The notes under the pieces: generated by a model
Database searches by the model: none
Told to the model about the DNA's origin: nothing
The model's input: only the letters and a program-made list of their open reading frames with translations
Part shown: one piece after another, positions 54,075-62,104 of the stretch
How positions within the stretch are numbered: the stretch's first letter is position 1
Layout of the letters: each line of letters opens with the position of its first letter
Source: Limosilactobacillus mucosae DSM 13345
Lineage (GTDB): Bacteria > Bacillota > Bacilli > Lactobacillales > Lactobacillaceae
Assembly: GCF_001436025.1 (NCBI RefSeq)
Contig: NZ_AZEQ01000001.1
Coordinates: 124,001-188,000 of the forward strand
Direction of reading: 5' to 3'
Length of the DNA: 64,000 nt
Made by a program: the position numbers and the translations under genes

Positions 54075-54935
54075 ATGGCTTATCTTATTGCTTTAATTCC
54101 AGCGTTGGGCTGGGGTTTTATGCCACTGATTACTGGTAAGGTTGGTGGATCAGAAGCCAACCAGATTTTTGGGATTGGTGCTGGAGCTTCATTGGTTGGT
54201 TTGGTTGCCTTTTTGATCATGCATCCGCAAGTAAGCATGAAGGCATTTTTGTTCTCATTGCTTTGCGGGGCACTGTGGTCAACGGCTCAGGTTGGTCAGT
54301 TCGTTTCATTTAAGCGAATCGGGGTATCCAATACGGTGCCGCTGTCAACTGTCTTCCAATTGGTTGGTAACTCAATCATCGGGGTGCTGATTTTCGGTGA
54401 ATGGCACTCGGCACGGGCACTGACGATTGGCTTTATCGCGTTGGCAATCGTGATTATTGGGGCAATGATGACCTCGTTTACCGATCGTTCCAATGGTCAA
54501 AACGTTACGACCAAGGATGTTTTGTTCCTGCTGGCAACGACGATTGGTTACTGGATCTACTCATCGTTCCCTAAGATGCCGATCCTGGCGCATGAAGACT
54601 CAGTCGGCATCTTCTTGCCAGAAGTACTGGGAATCTTATTAGGAGCCATCATCTATGATCTGGCTTCAGGCAATGCAAAGGCCTTTACGCAAAAAGAACA
54701 GTACACCAATATTCTGGCTGGTATCTCATGGGGGATTGCGGCATTTGCCTACATCTTCGCGGCTCGGATGATTGGGGTTACGGTTGCCTTTGTCTTCACC
54801 CAGTTGAACGTGATTATCGCAACGTTTGGCGGAATCTTGATCCTGCATGAGCACAAGAGTCCACGTGAATCGAAATTTACCTTCTGGGGAATCGTTTTAA
54901 TCGTAATCGGCAGCATTGCAACCGCATTTGCCTAA
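54075..54935 (+). CDS. GRP-family sugar uptake protein (GlcU/RbsU type)
   Basis: 286 residues with ten membrane segments, Gly/Ile-rich, starting MAYLIALIPALGWGFMPLITGKVGGSEANQIFG; this is the glucose/ribose uptake (GRP) branch of the drug/metabolite transporter superfamily, proton-driven permeases for glucose or ribose. Which sugar is carried is not decided by sequence. The ribosome binding site is a purine repeat (AAGAGAGAGAGA, 54055-54066). A terminator separates it from the ROK regulator gene. Confidence 0.88.
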   Translation: MAYLIALIPALGWGFMPLITGKVGGSEANQIFGIGAGASLVGLVAFLIMHPQVSMKAFLFSLLCGALWSTAQVGQFVSFKRIGVSNTVPLSTVFQLVGNSIIGVLIFGEWHSARALTIGFIALAIVIIGAMMTSFTDRSNGQNVTTKDVLFLLATTIGYWIYSSFPKMPILAHEDSVGIFLPEVLGILLGAIIYDLASGNAKAFTQKEQYTNILAGISWGIAAFAYIFAARMIGVTVAFVFTQLNVIIATFGGILILHEHKSPRESKFTFWGIVLIVIGSIATAFA

Positions 54936-54951
54936 ACATAAAAATAAAGAC

Positions 54952-54983
54952 AAGAGAGAAGCAGTTTGCTTTTCTCTTTTTTT
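54952..54983 (+). terminator. Terminator after the sugar-uptake gene
   Basis: AAGAGAGAAGCA (54952-54963) pairs with TGCTTTTCTCTT (54967-54978) with one G-U pair, followed by Ts. Confidence 0.85.
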
Positions 54984-54998
54984 ATACAATAATTGGTT

Positions 54999-55037
54999 TA
55001 TAATTCATTTAAAAACGGGTAAACTAGAGATAGTTTA
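54999..55037 (+). promoter_or_regulatory. Promoter and palindrome upstream of the ROK gene
   Basis: TATAAT at 54999-55004 is followed by TAAACTA (55020-55026), GAGA, TAGTTTA (55031-55037), a perfect inverted repeat at about +10 to +27 that could be the auto-operator. Half-sites resemble those at xylA/xylT but point the other way. Confidence 0.5.
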
Positions 55038-55070
55038 AAATACATACTAACCTAGAAAGGGGACTCCGAC

Positions 55071-56243
55071 ATGAAAAACGATAGTCGCAGCCTGGTCCGG
55101 GTAGCGAATCGGCAGCTGGTACTACAGCAGCTGTTCAATCATCCTACCACGACTCGGGTTGACATCGCTCGTGAATTAAAAATCAATAAATCAACCGTTT
55201 CAGCAATTTATAATGAACTAAATGATGAAGGCTTCATTGAGGAGTTGGGACAGGGTGAGTCGACCAACCGTGGTGGACGCAAGCCGAATCTGGTCTGTTT
55301 GAACAAGCGGTATGGCTTTGTCGCCAGCTTTGAAGTCGGCACTGGTCATCTGCGGGCTATGTTCAGCTATATTAATGGCGAGATCATCAGCTATGAGCAG
55401 ATTGCATTGGAAAAACGCGATATGCTTTTAATCATGCAGACAATCAAAGAAGTGCTGCAGAAGATGGGACAAAACGATGATACGATCCATGGCTTGTTGG
55501 CGATTGGCTTTTCCGTTCATGGAATCGTTGACCATAATCAGATTGTTGACGCGCCATTTATCAGTACGAATGGCATTGACCTGGCCGCCTATTTTGAAAA
55601 TGAGTTTCACGTTCCGACGATTTTAGAGAATGAAGCCAACCTGGCCGCGATTTTTGAACGTGATTTTGGCGATCGGGAATCATACCGCGATTTGTTGGCA
55701 ATCAGCATTCATCGTGGCGTGGGTGCCGGAATCATTGCCAATCAGCAGCTGTATCGCGGCTTTCATGGTCGAGCTGGCGAAATTGGCCGCAGTCTGGTCG
55801 TTGGTCAGGATGGACAGCTGGTCAAAGTTGAGGCACTCTGCTCTGAAGATGCAATTCTGACTCAGATTGCCCAGGCAAAGGGATTGGATAATCTGCGACC
55901 AGCACGGCTATACGAGCTGTATCGGCAGCATGATGAAACCGTCATTCGCGTGATTAACCAGGCAATGGGAAATCTGCAAAAGCTGGTTTATGATGCAATC
56001 GTCAGTTTTGGCCCGCAGGCAGTCTACTTTGATTCACCGCTGTTTGATGAGATGCCTGAATTATATCAGCATTTGCGCGACTGGCTGCAGGACCACCAGA
56101 TCGATATTCCCCTGCAGATGATCAAAGGTTCTGAAATGGCATCGCTTTTAGGCGCCAGCTCAATGGCCATCCATCGTTTTTTAGATATGGATCGCTATTC
56201 GTTGACGCTGAAATGGCCTAAATCAGTTTCCAATATTAAGTAA
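55071..56243 (+). CDS. ROK-family transcriptional repressor, candidate XylR
   Basis: 390 residues. Winged helix (NRQLVLQQLFNHPTTTRVDIARELKINKSTVSAIYNELNDEGFIEEL) followed by a ROK sugar-binding domain (ISIHRGVGAGIIANQQLYRGFHGRAGEIGRSLV). In place of the full zinc motif CxCGxxGCxE the region shows VEALCSEDAIL. XylR repressors have this architecture; the xylT and xylA-xylB genes lie 3-4 kb away, beyond aroB-aroF, and carry TTAGTT/AACTAA operators. It could instead control the sugar-uptake gene just upstream. AAAGGGGA precedes ATG. Confidence 0.85.
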   Translation: MKNDSRSLVRVANRQLVLQQLFNHPTTTRVDIARELKINKSTVSAIYNELNDEGFIEELGQGESTNRGGRKPNLVCLNKRYGFVASFEVGTGHLRAMFSYINGEIISYEQIALEKRDMLLIMQTIKEVLQKMGQNDDTIHGLLAIGFSVHGIVDHNQIVDAPFISTNGIDLAAYFENEFHVPTILENEANLAAIFERDFGDRESYRDLLAISIHRGVGAGIIANQQLYRGFHGRAGEIGRSLVVGQDGQLVKVEALCSEDAILTQIAQAKGLDNLRPARLYELYRQHDETVIRVINQAMGNLQKLVYDAIVSFGPQAVYFDSPLFDEMPELYQHLRDWLQDHQIDIPLQMIKGSEMASLLGASSMAIHRFLDMDRYSLTLKWPKSVSNIK

Positions 56244-56286
56244 AAACACGTCTCCGAGCATGACAGCTCAGTGAGACGTGTTTTTT
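56242..56286. terminator. Bidirectional terminator ROK / aroB
   Basis: AAAAACACGTCTC (56242-56254) pairs perfectly with 56273-56285, enclosing a small GAGC/GCTC hairpin. Confidence 0.93.
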
Positions 56287-57358
56287 AGTAGCGAGGAAGC
56301 TGTAGGACTGCCGCAATCTGATCAGCAGGTGCCTTTAGGATGGCAGGCGCGCCGATTGTTTTGACGTAGACTAAGTTTAAGTAACCATTATGATTTTTCT
56401 TATCGTGTTTGATTAGATCCAAGACCTTATCAGAGGCCAGCCATGGTGAAGTTGTTGGCAGACCAACTGCTGCCAATCGGTCTTTAATTTTTTTGGTTAC
56501 GCCAGGTGCTGTTTTGCCTTCGTTTTCAAAGGCTTGACAAATCGCAACCGTGCCAATGCTGACCGCTTCACCATGGCGCAACTCACCGGCAGATAAAGCT
56601 TCAACCGCGTGACCGATTGTATGGCCAAAATTGAGCAACTGTCGCTGACCACTTTCTTTTTCATCGCTCATGACGACTTCAGCTTTAAATTGGATGGAAT
56701 ATTTGATTAGTCCTAATGCATGTTCCAAGATTGCTTCAGGAGTGTCAATTTGTTCAATTAATTGCCAAAAATCACCACCAACCATTGCGGCAGCTTTAAC
56801 GATCTCGCCATAGCCTTCTACTAGATCGCGAGGCGGCAATGTCTTTAAGGTTTCTGGATCAATCAGCACCAGATCAGGTTCGTAAAAGGCACCAACAATA
56901 TTTTTGGTCGTTCCTAAATCAACGGCAGTCTTGCCACCAACTGAACTGTCAACCTGAGCCAGCAGCGATGTTGGAATTTGAATCAAGGAAATCCCTCGCA
57001 TGTAAGTAGCTGCCAAAAAGCCTACTAAATCACCTGTTACGCCACCGCCAAGCGCAATTACCGCATCATCACGATTAAAATTGGCCGCCACCAATTTTTC
57101 ACTTAGTCTTTGGAGCTGTGACAGCGATTTTGAAGCTTCACCGGCTGGAAAATCATAGCAGTGGACCTCAAAGCCGTGTGCGGTCAGTTGGGTAGCCAAG
57201 TCAGTCTGATAGAGTGGTGCAACGTTGTCATCGCTGATCAGTGCTACCTTTCGCGCTGACCAGATTTTGGCGATTCGCTCCCCGGCCGTTTTTAACAAAC
57301 CCGGTTCAATTAAGACTTGATATTGTTGATTGGCTAAAGATACCGTGATTTTTTCCAT
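56285..57358 (-). CDS. aroB: 3-dehydroquinate synthase
   Basis: Second step of the shikimate pathway, converting DAHP to 3-dehydroquinate with NAD+ and a divalent metal. The 357-residue protein has GGGVTGDLVGFLAATYMRGI (nucleotide loop), PTSLLAQVDSSVGGKTAVD, and the metal ligands in the RQLLNFGHTIGHAVEAL and GEAVSIG stretches. It is 17 bp downstream of aroF, the first-step gene, forming an aroF-aroB operon. A terminator follows. Confidence 0.96.
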   Translation of the reverse strand: MEKITVSLANQQYQVLIEPGLLKTAGERIAKIWSARKVALISDDNVAPLYQTDLATQLTAHGFEVHCYDFPAGEASKSLSQLQRLSEKLVAANFNRDDAVIALGGGVTGDLVGFLAATYMRGISLIQIPTSLLAQVDSSVGGKTAVDLGTTKNIVGAFYEPDLVLIDPETLKTLPPRDLVEGYGEIVKAAAMVGGDFWQLIEQIDTPEAILEHALGLIKYSIQFKAEVVMSDEKESGQRQLLNFGHTIGHAVEALSAGELRHGEAVSIGTVAICQAFENEGKTAPGVTKKIKDRLAAVGLPTTSPWLASDKVLDLIKHDKKNHNGYLNLVYVKTIGAPAILKAPADQIAAVLQLPRY

Positions 57359-57375
57359 GATAATTCCTTCTTTGA

Positions 57376-58371
57376 TTATTCAATCGACTGCAAAGCTTGG
57401 CGGACCGCATTCGTTTTGACTACCATTTCGTTAAATTCATTTGGTTTTAAGGCTTGCGCGCCATCAGAAAATGCATGGGCTGGGTCATCATGAATTTCAA
57501 CAATCAATCCGTTGGCACCAGCAGCAACACCTGCCAAGGCAAGCGGCGTTACAAATTCAGTATGACCAGCAGCATGGCTTGGGTCAGCAATTACGGGGTA
57601 GTGGGTCAACTTTTGTAAAACCGGGATGACACCAACATCAAAAGTATTGCGCGTGTATTTGTTGTCAAACGTTCGAATCCCACGTTCAACGATCATAATT
57701 TGGTGATTTCCACCAGCAGCAATGTATTCGGTTGCGTTCAAGACGTCATCAACCGTTGCTGACATTCCACGCTTTAACATTACCGGTTTACGGGTTTTTC
57801 CAACCGCCTTTAGAAGAGAAAAGTTTTGCATATTGCGGGCACCAATCTGAAAAATATCAGTGTAGGCTTCAACCAGCGGCACCTGCTCAACATCCATGAC
57901 TTCTGTTACCACATCCAATTCTAGTCGATCGGCTGCATTTCTCAAGGCAATCAGACCTTCTTTGCCTAATCCCTGGAATGAGTATGGTGAGGTGCGAGGC
58001 TTGAAGGCACCACCGCGCAGAACGGTTGCACCAGCATTTTTAACAACTTGCGCCATTTTTAAAATATGTTCGGCGGATTCTACTGAGCAAGGTCCAGCCA
58101 TTAAGGTAAAGTTCTTTCCGCCAATCGTTGAGTGTGGCGTTTTAATGATCGTATCCTCGGGATGGAACAAGCGGGATGCTTGAACGGCGGCTGGAACATC
58201 GGTAATAATTTCTTGAGCAGCGGCTTGTTCGGCTGGGGTAAGGTCGCTTGGATCGGCATTTTGAATGGCAACACGATTGTTATGGACAAAAATCTCCTGC
58301 TGACTGCCGAAATGCTGCTTTAATTCTTCAATTGCTGCTTTTGCTTGATCATTTTTTAATACGATAATCAT
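57376..58371 (-). CDS. aroF: DAHP synthase, type I-beta, with N-terminal ferredoxin-like domain
   Basis: First committed step to aromatic amino acids: PEP plus erythrose-4-phosphate to DAHP. 331 residues: residues 1-70 are an ACT/ferredoxin-like regulatory domain ([21 protein letters not shown]...), as in Thermotoga DAHP synthase where it mediates tyrosine or phenylalanine inhibition; the barrel follows with [26 protein letters not shown] and [14 protein letters not shown] 58371 has AAGGGAG 9 bases upstream; a longer frame would start inside the terminator hairpin. Its leader carries a Tyr-rich peptide and terminator. Confidence 0.96.
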   Translation of the reverse strand: MIIVLKNDQAKAAIEELKQHFGSQQEIFVHNNRVAIQNADPSDLTPAEQAAAQEIITDVPAAVQASRLFHPEDTIIKTPHSTIGGKNFTLMAGPCSVESAEHILKMAQVVKNAGATVLRGGAFKPRTSPYSFQGLGKEGLIALRNAADRLELDVVTEVMDVEQVPLVEAYTDIFQIGARNMQNFSLLKAVGKTRKPVMLKRGMSATVDDVLNATEYIAAGGNHQIMIVERGIRTFDNKYTRNTFDVGVIPVLQKLTHYPVIADPSHAAGHTEFVTPLALAGVAAGANGLIVEIHDDPAHAFSDGAQALKPNEFNEMVVKTNAVRQALQSIE

Positions 58372-58397
58372 AATAAACGCTCCCTTACTAATCAATT

Positions 58398-58433
58398 CAA
58401 AAACCCTCATGATGTTAAAACACCATGAGGGTT
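58398..58433 (-). terminator. Leader terminator (attenuator) before aroF
   Basis: On the minus strand AACCCTCATGGTG pairs with CATCATGAGGGTT (58421-58433 with 58402-58414; one G-U pair), followed by TTT. It lies between the leader peptide and aroF, so it must be read through for aroF expression. Confidence 0.93.
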
Positions 58434-58619
58434 CGCGCTTGCATTGATATGCTGGTTGGAGCGGAGCCGATTACATAGTGCTTTAACAAAACATCTGCCA
58501 TGTAATCGGTAATTACAAACTATTATCAATCACATAGACTGCTAGACTAACGCCAACAATCTATGTCATGTCAGCGTTAATATGATTGATAATAATAGCT
58601 AAATCGTACGTTTGTAATT
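58414..58619 (-). promoter_or_regulatory. Mutually exclusive RNA pairings of the aroF leader
   Basis: Minus-strand segments in order: 1, leader codons (58583-58619); 2, 58511-58532, pairing with 1 over two blocks of about 10-12 bp; 3, CCGATTACAT (58500-58509); 4, GTTAAAGCACTATG (58474-58487) running on into TAATCGG; 5, CATGGTGTTTTAAC (58414-58427) of the terminator. Pairings seen: 1:2; 2:3 (TGTAAT/ATTACA); 3:4 (CCGATTACAT with ATGTAATCGG, perfect 10 bp); 4:5 (14 bp with two G-U), which blocks the terminator. Confidence 0.82.
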
Positions 58620-58624
58620 TTCAT
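58577..58624 (-). CDS. Tyrosine-rich leader peptide of aroF-aroB
   Basis: ATG 58624 (minus) follows AAGGAGC by 6 bases. The 15-residue product is MKITNVRFSYYYQSY: four Tyr codons (three in a row) and one Phe in the last eight residues. The Tyr codons lie inside RNA segment 1, so a ribosome stalled for lack of Tyr-tRNA would free segment 2. It stands about 40 nt from the predicted transcription start and about 200 nt before aroF. Confidence 0.85.
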   Translation of the reverse strand: MKITNVRFSYYYQSY

Positions 58625-58666
58625 AATGCTGCTCCTTAATTTAAGTATTTCCTAAAGGTTGAATTG

Positions 58667-58695
58667 AGTATATATTATGAGAAAAACAAAGTCAA
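58667..58695 (-). promoter_or_regulatory. Promoter of the aroF-aroB leader
   Basis: Minus strand TTGACT (58690-58695) and TATACT (58667-58672) are 17 bp apart. The start would be near 58660, giving a leader of about 290 nt. Confidence 0.85.
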
Positions 58696-58699
58696 CTCT

Positions 58700-58842
58700 A
58701 ATCTTGCTTTAATCTATAATCATCGTTGTTTAATCAATGAAATAAATAAGTGCCTTGAAAATAGAATGGTAATAAGAAAACTCACTTTATTTTTTTAAGA
58801 AACTGGATGATGCCAGAATCAGCACCATGCTGTTAAGCGCAA
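58700..58842. other. Intergenic stretch between the aro leader and xylT
   Basis: AT-rich; no gene with a ribosome binding site and no further convincing hairpin seen upstream of the xylT terminator. Confidence 0.4.
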
Positions 58843-58872
58843 TAAAAAAGCCCGACAATAAAACTGCCAGGC
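58843..58872 (-). terminator. Probable terminator of xylT
   Basis: Minus strand GCCTGGCA (58865-58872) pairs with TGTCGGGC (58850-58857) with G-U pairs, followed by TTTTTT. It lies about 100 bp past the xylT stop. Confidence 0.65.
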
Positions 58873-58971
58873 AAAATACTTACTATCGATATATTGAGAG
58901 GGTTTAGGATTCAGCAAGTAAGATTAAATTTAGATTTAAGATTTGAGTGGGATTTTGAATAATGACTGAGA

Positions 58972-60324
58972 TTAGTTCTTAGAACCAGCGCGGTCACGCA
59001 GCGTCTGTTCAATATCTTCCAAAGACTTGCCACGGGTTTCAAAGACTTTGGCATGGACGAACCAAATACCAAAGAAGCAAAGAACGCCATAGCCGATAAA
59101 CAGACTACCCGTACCGAAGAAGTCCAGCAGGGTCGGGAAGGTTAATGAAACAATCAGGTTGGCGGTCCAGTTGACCACGGAACCAAATGAGTTGCCCAGG
59201 CCACGAATATTAAGTGGGAACATTTCACCAAACATGACCCACATAACAGGACCCCAAGTACCAGAGAAGAAAGCAATGTAAATCGTCATGGCAACGACAC
59301 AGATGACCGCCGCTGCCTTTGAACCGCCAGAGAATTTCATCCCGGCACTCATGACAAACAATGAGATCCCCATGCCAAGACCACCATAGATCAGCATCTT
59401 TTTACGGTCAACCTTATCCATGATGGAAAGGGCAAATGCCGTAACGATGACATTAAAAGTCCCGATCCCAATGTGAGCCAGCAGCGCAGCGTTAACACCG
59501 AAACCAACATCAGTGAAGATCGTTGGTGCGTAGTAGAGCACGGTATTGCAGCCCATGACCTGTTGGAAGACGGCCAGACCGATTGCTGCAATCAAAGCCG
59601 GCCGAACCATTGGACCAAACAGTTCTTTTAAGCCGCCATTTTTCATGTGGACTTGCTGTTCAATCTGGGTCATGTCTTTATCAACGACGTCTTTGTCATT
59701 GCGGTTCATGTTCATCAAAACAGCCCGTGCGTCGTCTTCACGACCAATCTTAACCAGGTAACGAGGGGATTCTGGCAAGTAAAGGGCACCAAAGAACATG
59801 ATGGCAGCAGGGATAGCGGCAAAGCCAAGCATCCAGCGCCAACCAGTGTACATGTTTTCAAACGACCAGTTGGTGATGTAGGCAACCAGAATACCAGTCA
59901 TAACCATTAATTGGAACATACTGGAAACCATGCCCCGCTTGTCGGCTGGCGAAAGCTCGGCTAAGTAGGTAGGAACCATTGAAGATGATGCCCCAACGGC
60001 TAAACCTAAAACGATCCGGAAGCAGAGCAGTGACCAGAATCCTTGTGAGAATCCAGAACCAAGTGCACCGACAAAGAAGATAACCGATGACAATAATAGC
60101 AGCTTGCGACGGCCATACTTATCAGACGATGGCCCGATAAACAATGAACCTAAGATGGCACCCAGCAGTACCGCGGAAACGATCCAGCCTTGTTCCCAAG
60201 TTCCCAGATGCATCTGTTTTTGAATAAACAGAATGGCCCCGGAAATAACACCAGTATCGTAACCGAAGAGCAAACCGCCGAGGGCCCCGAAAAAGTAAAT
60301 AAAGCCCGCAGATACTTTGCGCAT
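58972..60324 (-). CDS. xylT: MFS sugar porter, probable D-xylose:H+ symporter
   Basis: 450 residues with twelve membrane segments of the sugar-porter (XylE/GLUT) family: GLLFGYDTGVISGAILF in helix 1, the DKYGRRK loop, RIVLGLAVGASSSMVPTYLAELSPADKRG, PESPRYL after helix 6, and FQQVMGCNTVLYYAPTIF in helix 7. Position divergent from xylA-xylB and a shared control region point to xylose; arabinose or another pentose is possible. AAGGAG lies 10 bases before ATG. Confidence 0.88.
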   Translation of the reverse strand: MRKVSAGFIYFFGALGGLLFGYDTGVISGAILFIQKQMHLGTWEQGWIVSAVLLGAILGSLFIGPSSDKYGRRKLLLLSSVIFFVGALGSGFSQGFWSLLCFRIVLGLAVGASSSMVPTYLAELSPADKRGMVSSMFQLMVMTGILVAYITNWSFENMYTGWRWMLGFAAIPAAIMFFGALYLPESPRYLVKIGREDDARAVLMNMNRNDKDVVDKDMTQIEQQVHMKNGGLKELFGPMVRPALIAAIGLAVFQQVMGCNTVLYYAPTIFTDVGFGVNAALLAHIGIGTFNVIVTAFALSIMDKVDRKKMLIYGGLGMGISLFVMSAGMKFSGGSKAAAVICVVAMTIYIAFFSGTWGPVMWVMFGEMFPLNIRGLGNSFGSVVNWTANLIVSLTFPTLLDFFGTGSLFIGYGVLCFFGIWFVHAKVFETRGKSLEDIEQTLRDRAGSKN

Positions 60325-60362
60325 GATTACACAACTCCTTAACTATAAAACACTCCTATTGC

Positions 60363-60389
60363 TTTAGTTGGTTTAAAACTAAAACCAAC
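60363..60389. promoter_or_regulatory. XylR-type operator at xylT
   Basis: TTTAGTT (60363-60369) and AACTAAA (60377-60383) form a perfect palindrome with 7-bp centre; a second, overlapping one is GTTGGTTT/AAACCAAC. It lies about 10-35 bp downstream of the xylT -10 box on the minus strand. Half-sites match those at xylA. Confidence 0.7.
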
Positions 60390-60399
60390 CCGCGAATAT

Positions 60400-60428
60400 A
60401 ATATAACCGCTTTCAAAGATAAAAGCAA
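60400..60428 (-). promoter_or_regulatory. xylT promoter with cre site
   Basis: Minus strand TTGCTT (60423-60428) and TATATT (60400-60405) are 17 bp apart. The cre match TGAAAGCGGTTATA (60402-60415; 13 of 14) covers the spacer and -10 box. Confidence 0.8.
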
Positions 60429-60474
60429 GCAGAATTTGAAAAATAGTCGCGTGAATTTTTAGTGAAGAACTAGG

Positions 60475-60502
60475 CAGCAGCTTTTTTAAAAAATTGCTGC
60501 TG
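60475..60502. other. Palindromic hairpin between xylT and xylA
   Basis: CAGCAGC (60475-60481) and GCTGCTG (60496-60502) enclose TTTTTT/AAAAAA, giving a nearly perfect palindrome. It lies between the two promoters; an insulator or weak terminator is possible. Confidence 0.45.
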
Positions 60503-60586
60503 ACGATAGCGACTTTTTTCTTCATTATATATTTTAAAAGCCGCTGCTTAGGATCAACTGATTTTGAATTTTTTTGCTAGAAAGGG

Positions 60587-60648
60587 TTTACAAAACAGCA
60601 GGCATGGTCTATATTAAAAGTCGTAAGTTAGTTGTTTATTCAAACTAA
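60587..60648 (+). promoter_or_regulatory. xylA promoter and XylR-type operator
   Basis: TTTACA (60587-60592) and TATATT (60610-60615) are 17 bp apart. TTAGTT (60628-60633) and AACTAA (60643-60648), with a 9-bp centre, form the operator from about +6 to +27, just before the ribosome binding site. The half-sites match the known XylR pattern TTAGTTT/AAACTAA. Confidence 0.82.
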
Positions 60649-60670
60649 TAAATTTCAGGAGGCCCATATT

Positions 60671-62020
60671 ATGAGTGATTTATGGCAAGGTATTGATAAA
60701 GTTAAGTATGAAGGTCCACACAAAGGCCTGAACTCACGTCTGGCATTCCAATACTACAACCCAGAAGAAGAAATTCTGGGCAAGAAGATGAAGGATTGGC
60801 TGCGGTTCTCAGTTGCCTACTGGCACACGTTTGACCAACGGCTGGTTGACCCATTTGGTGATGGCACGGCGGTTCGTCCATATGACAAGTACACTGACCC
60901 AATGGACAATGCTTTGGCAAAAGTTGACTATGCTTTTGAATTCTATGACAAGCTGGGTGTTGACTACTTCTGTTTCCACGACCGCGACTTGGCTCCAGAA
61001 GGCGACACGTTGCGTGAAACCAATCAGAATTTGGACAAGGTCATCGACAAGATCGTTGAATACCAAAAGACGACTGGCATGAAGGTATTGTGGAACACGT
61101 CCAACCTGTTTACCAATCCTCGTTTCTTGGCTGGTGCTGGAACGGCTCCATCTGCAAAGATCTACGCATACGCCTGTGCACAGCTGAAGCACAGTCTGGA
61201 AGTCGGCAAGCGGGTTGGTGCTGAAAACTACGTCTTCTGGGGCGGCCGTGAAGGTTACGAATCACTCTGGAACACTGAAATGAAGCGCGAACAATCACAC
61301 ATTGCCAAGTTCTTCCACATGGCTAAGGACTACGCAAACGAAATCGGCTTTGATGCTCAAATGCTGCTGGAACCTAAGCCAAAGGAACCAACGACGCACC
61401 AATACGACTTTGATGCAGCAACGACGCTGAACTTTATGAAGGAATACGGCTTGGACAAAGACTTCAAGCTGAACCTGGAAGGCAACCATGCTAACCTGGC
61501 TGGTCACACTTACCAACACGAAATTCGCGTTGCTCGTGAAGCCGGTATGCTGGGCTCATTGGATGCCAACCAAGGTGACAAGCTGATTGGCTGGGACATC
61601 GACGAATTCCCATCCAACCTGTACGAAGCTACGGCAGCTATGTACGAAGTTGTTGAAGCAGGTCAGATCGGCCCTCGTGGTGGTCTGAACTTTGACTCTA
61701 AGCCACGTCGGACTTCCTGGAAGCCAGAAGACCTGTTCTACAGCCACATTGTCGGCATGGACACGTTTGCTGCCGGTCTGCGGGTTGCTGCTGCCCTTAA
61801 GGAAGACGGCTACCTGGACAAGGTACTCAAGGATCGTTACGCATCATGGGATGAAGGTCTGGGCAAGTCCATCGAAGAAGGCAAGGAAGACTTCAAGTCG
61901 ATCGAACCAACTGTTTTGGACACGCCACAAAGCGAACTGCGGGCTGCTACGCAATCTGACCACCTTGAACAGGTTAAGGATACGATCAACCACTTTATGA
62001 TTGAAACGCTGGCTAAGTAA
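60671..62020 (+). CDS. xylA: Xylose isomerase
   Basis: Converts D-xylose to D-xylulose with two divalent metals. The 449-residue length is that of class II enzymes. Catalytic His103 and Asp106 are in CFHDRD; the metal and sugar ligands are in [52 protein letters not shown] and [13 protein letters not shown] 60671 follows CAGGAGG; the longer frame upstream lies in the operator. Codon bias is unusually strong for a catabolic gene, close to the glycolytic genes, suggesting high expression when induced. Confidence 0.97.
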   Translation: MSDLWQGIDKVKYEGPHKGLNSRLAFQYYNPEEEILGKKMKDWLRFSVAYWHTFDQRLVDPFGDGTAVRPYDKYTDPMDNALAKVDYAFEFYDKLGVDYFCFHDRDLAPEGDTLRETNQNLDKVIDKIVEYQKTTGMKVLWNTSNLFTNPRFLAGAGTAPSAKIYAYACAQLKHSLEVGKRVGAENYVFWGGREGYESLWNTEMKREQSHIAKFFHMAKDYANEIGFDAQMLLEPKPKEPTTHQYDFDAATTLNFMKEYGLDKDFKLNLEGNHANLAGHTYQHEIRVAREAGMLGSLDANQGDKLIGWDIDEFPSNLYEATAAMYEVVEAGQIGPRGGLNFDSKPRRTSWKPEDLFYSHIVGMDTFAAGLRVAAALKEDGYLDKVLKDRYASWDEGLGKSIEEGKEDFKSIEPTVLDTPQSELRAATQSDHLEQVKDTINHFMIETLAK

Positions 62021-62048
62021 TCACTTGAAACTCTAACAATACTAATAG

Positions 62049-62089
62049 AAAGGATTCGCATCGCCGCAGCTGGCTGCGGATCCTTTTTT
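62049..62089 (+). terminator. Attenuating hairpin between xylA and xylB
   Basis: AAAGGATTCGC pairs with GCGGATCCTTT (one G-U pair), followed by TTTT; an inner CCGCAG/CTGCGG hairpin competes with it. It probably lowers xylB relative to xylA. Confidence 0.75.
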
Positions 62090-62104
62090 CTTGGAGGAAA
62101 TATT

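Noticed and set aside
58398-58624. T-box riboswitch in the aroF leader
   Set aside because: The terminator is preceded by GCGCGAACCCTC, slightly like a T-box antiterminator, but the conserved TGGNACCGCG core is absent; instead a translated Tyr-rich peptide and a different antiterminator are present.
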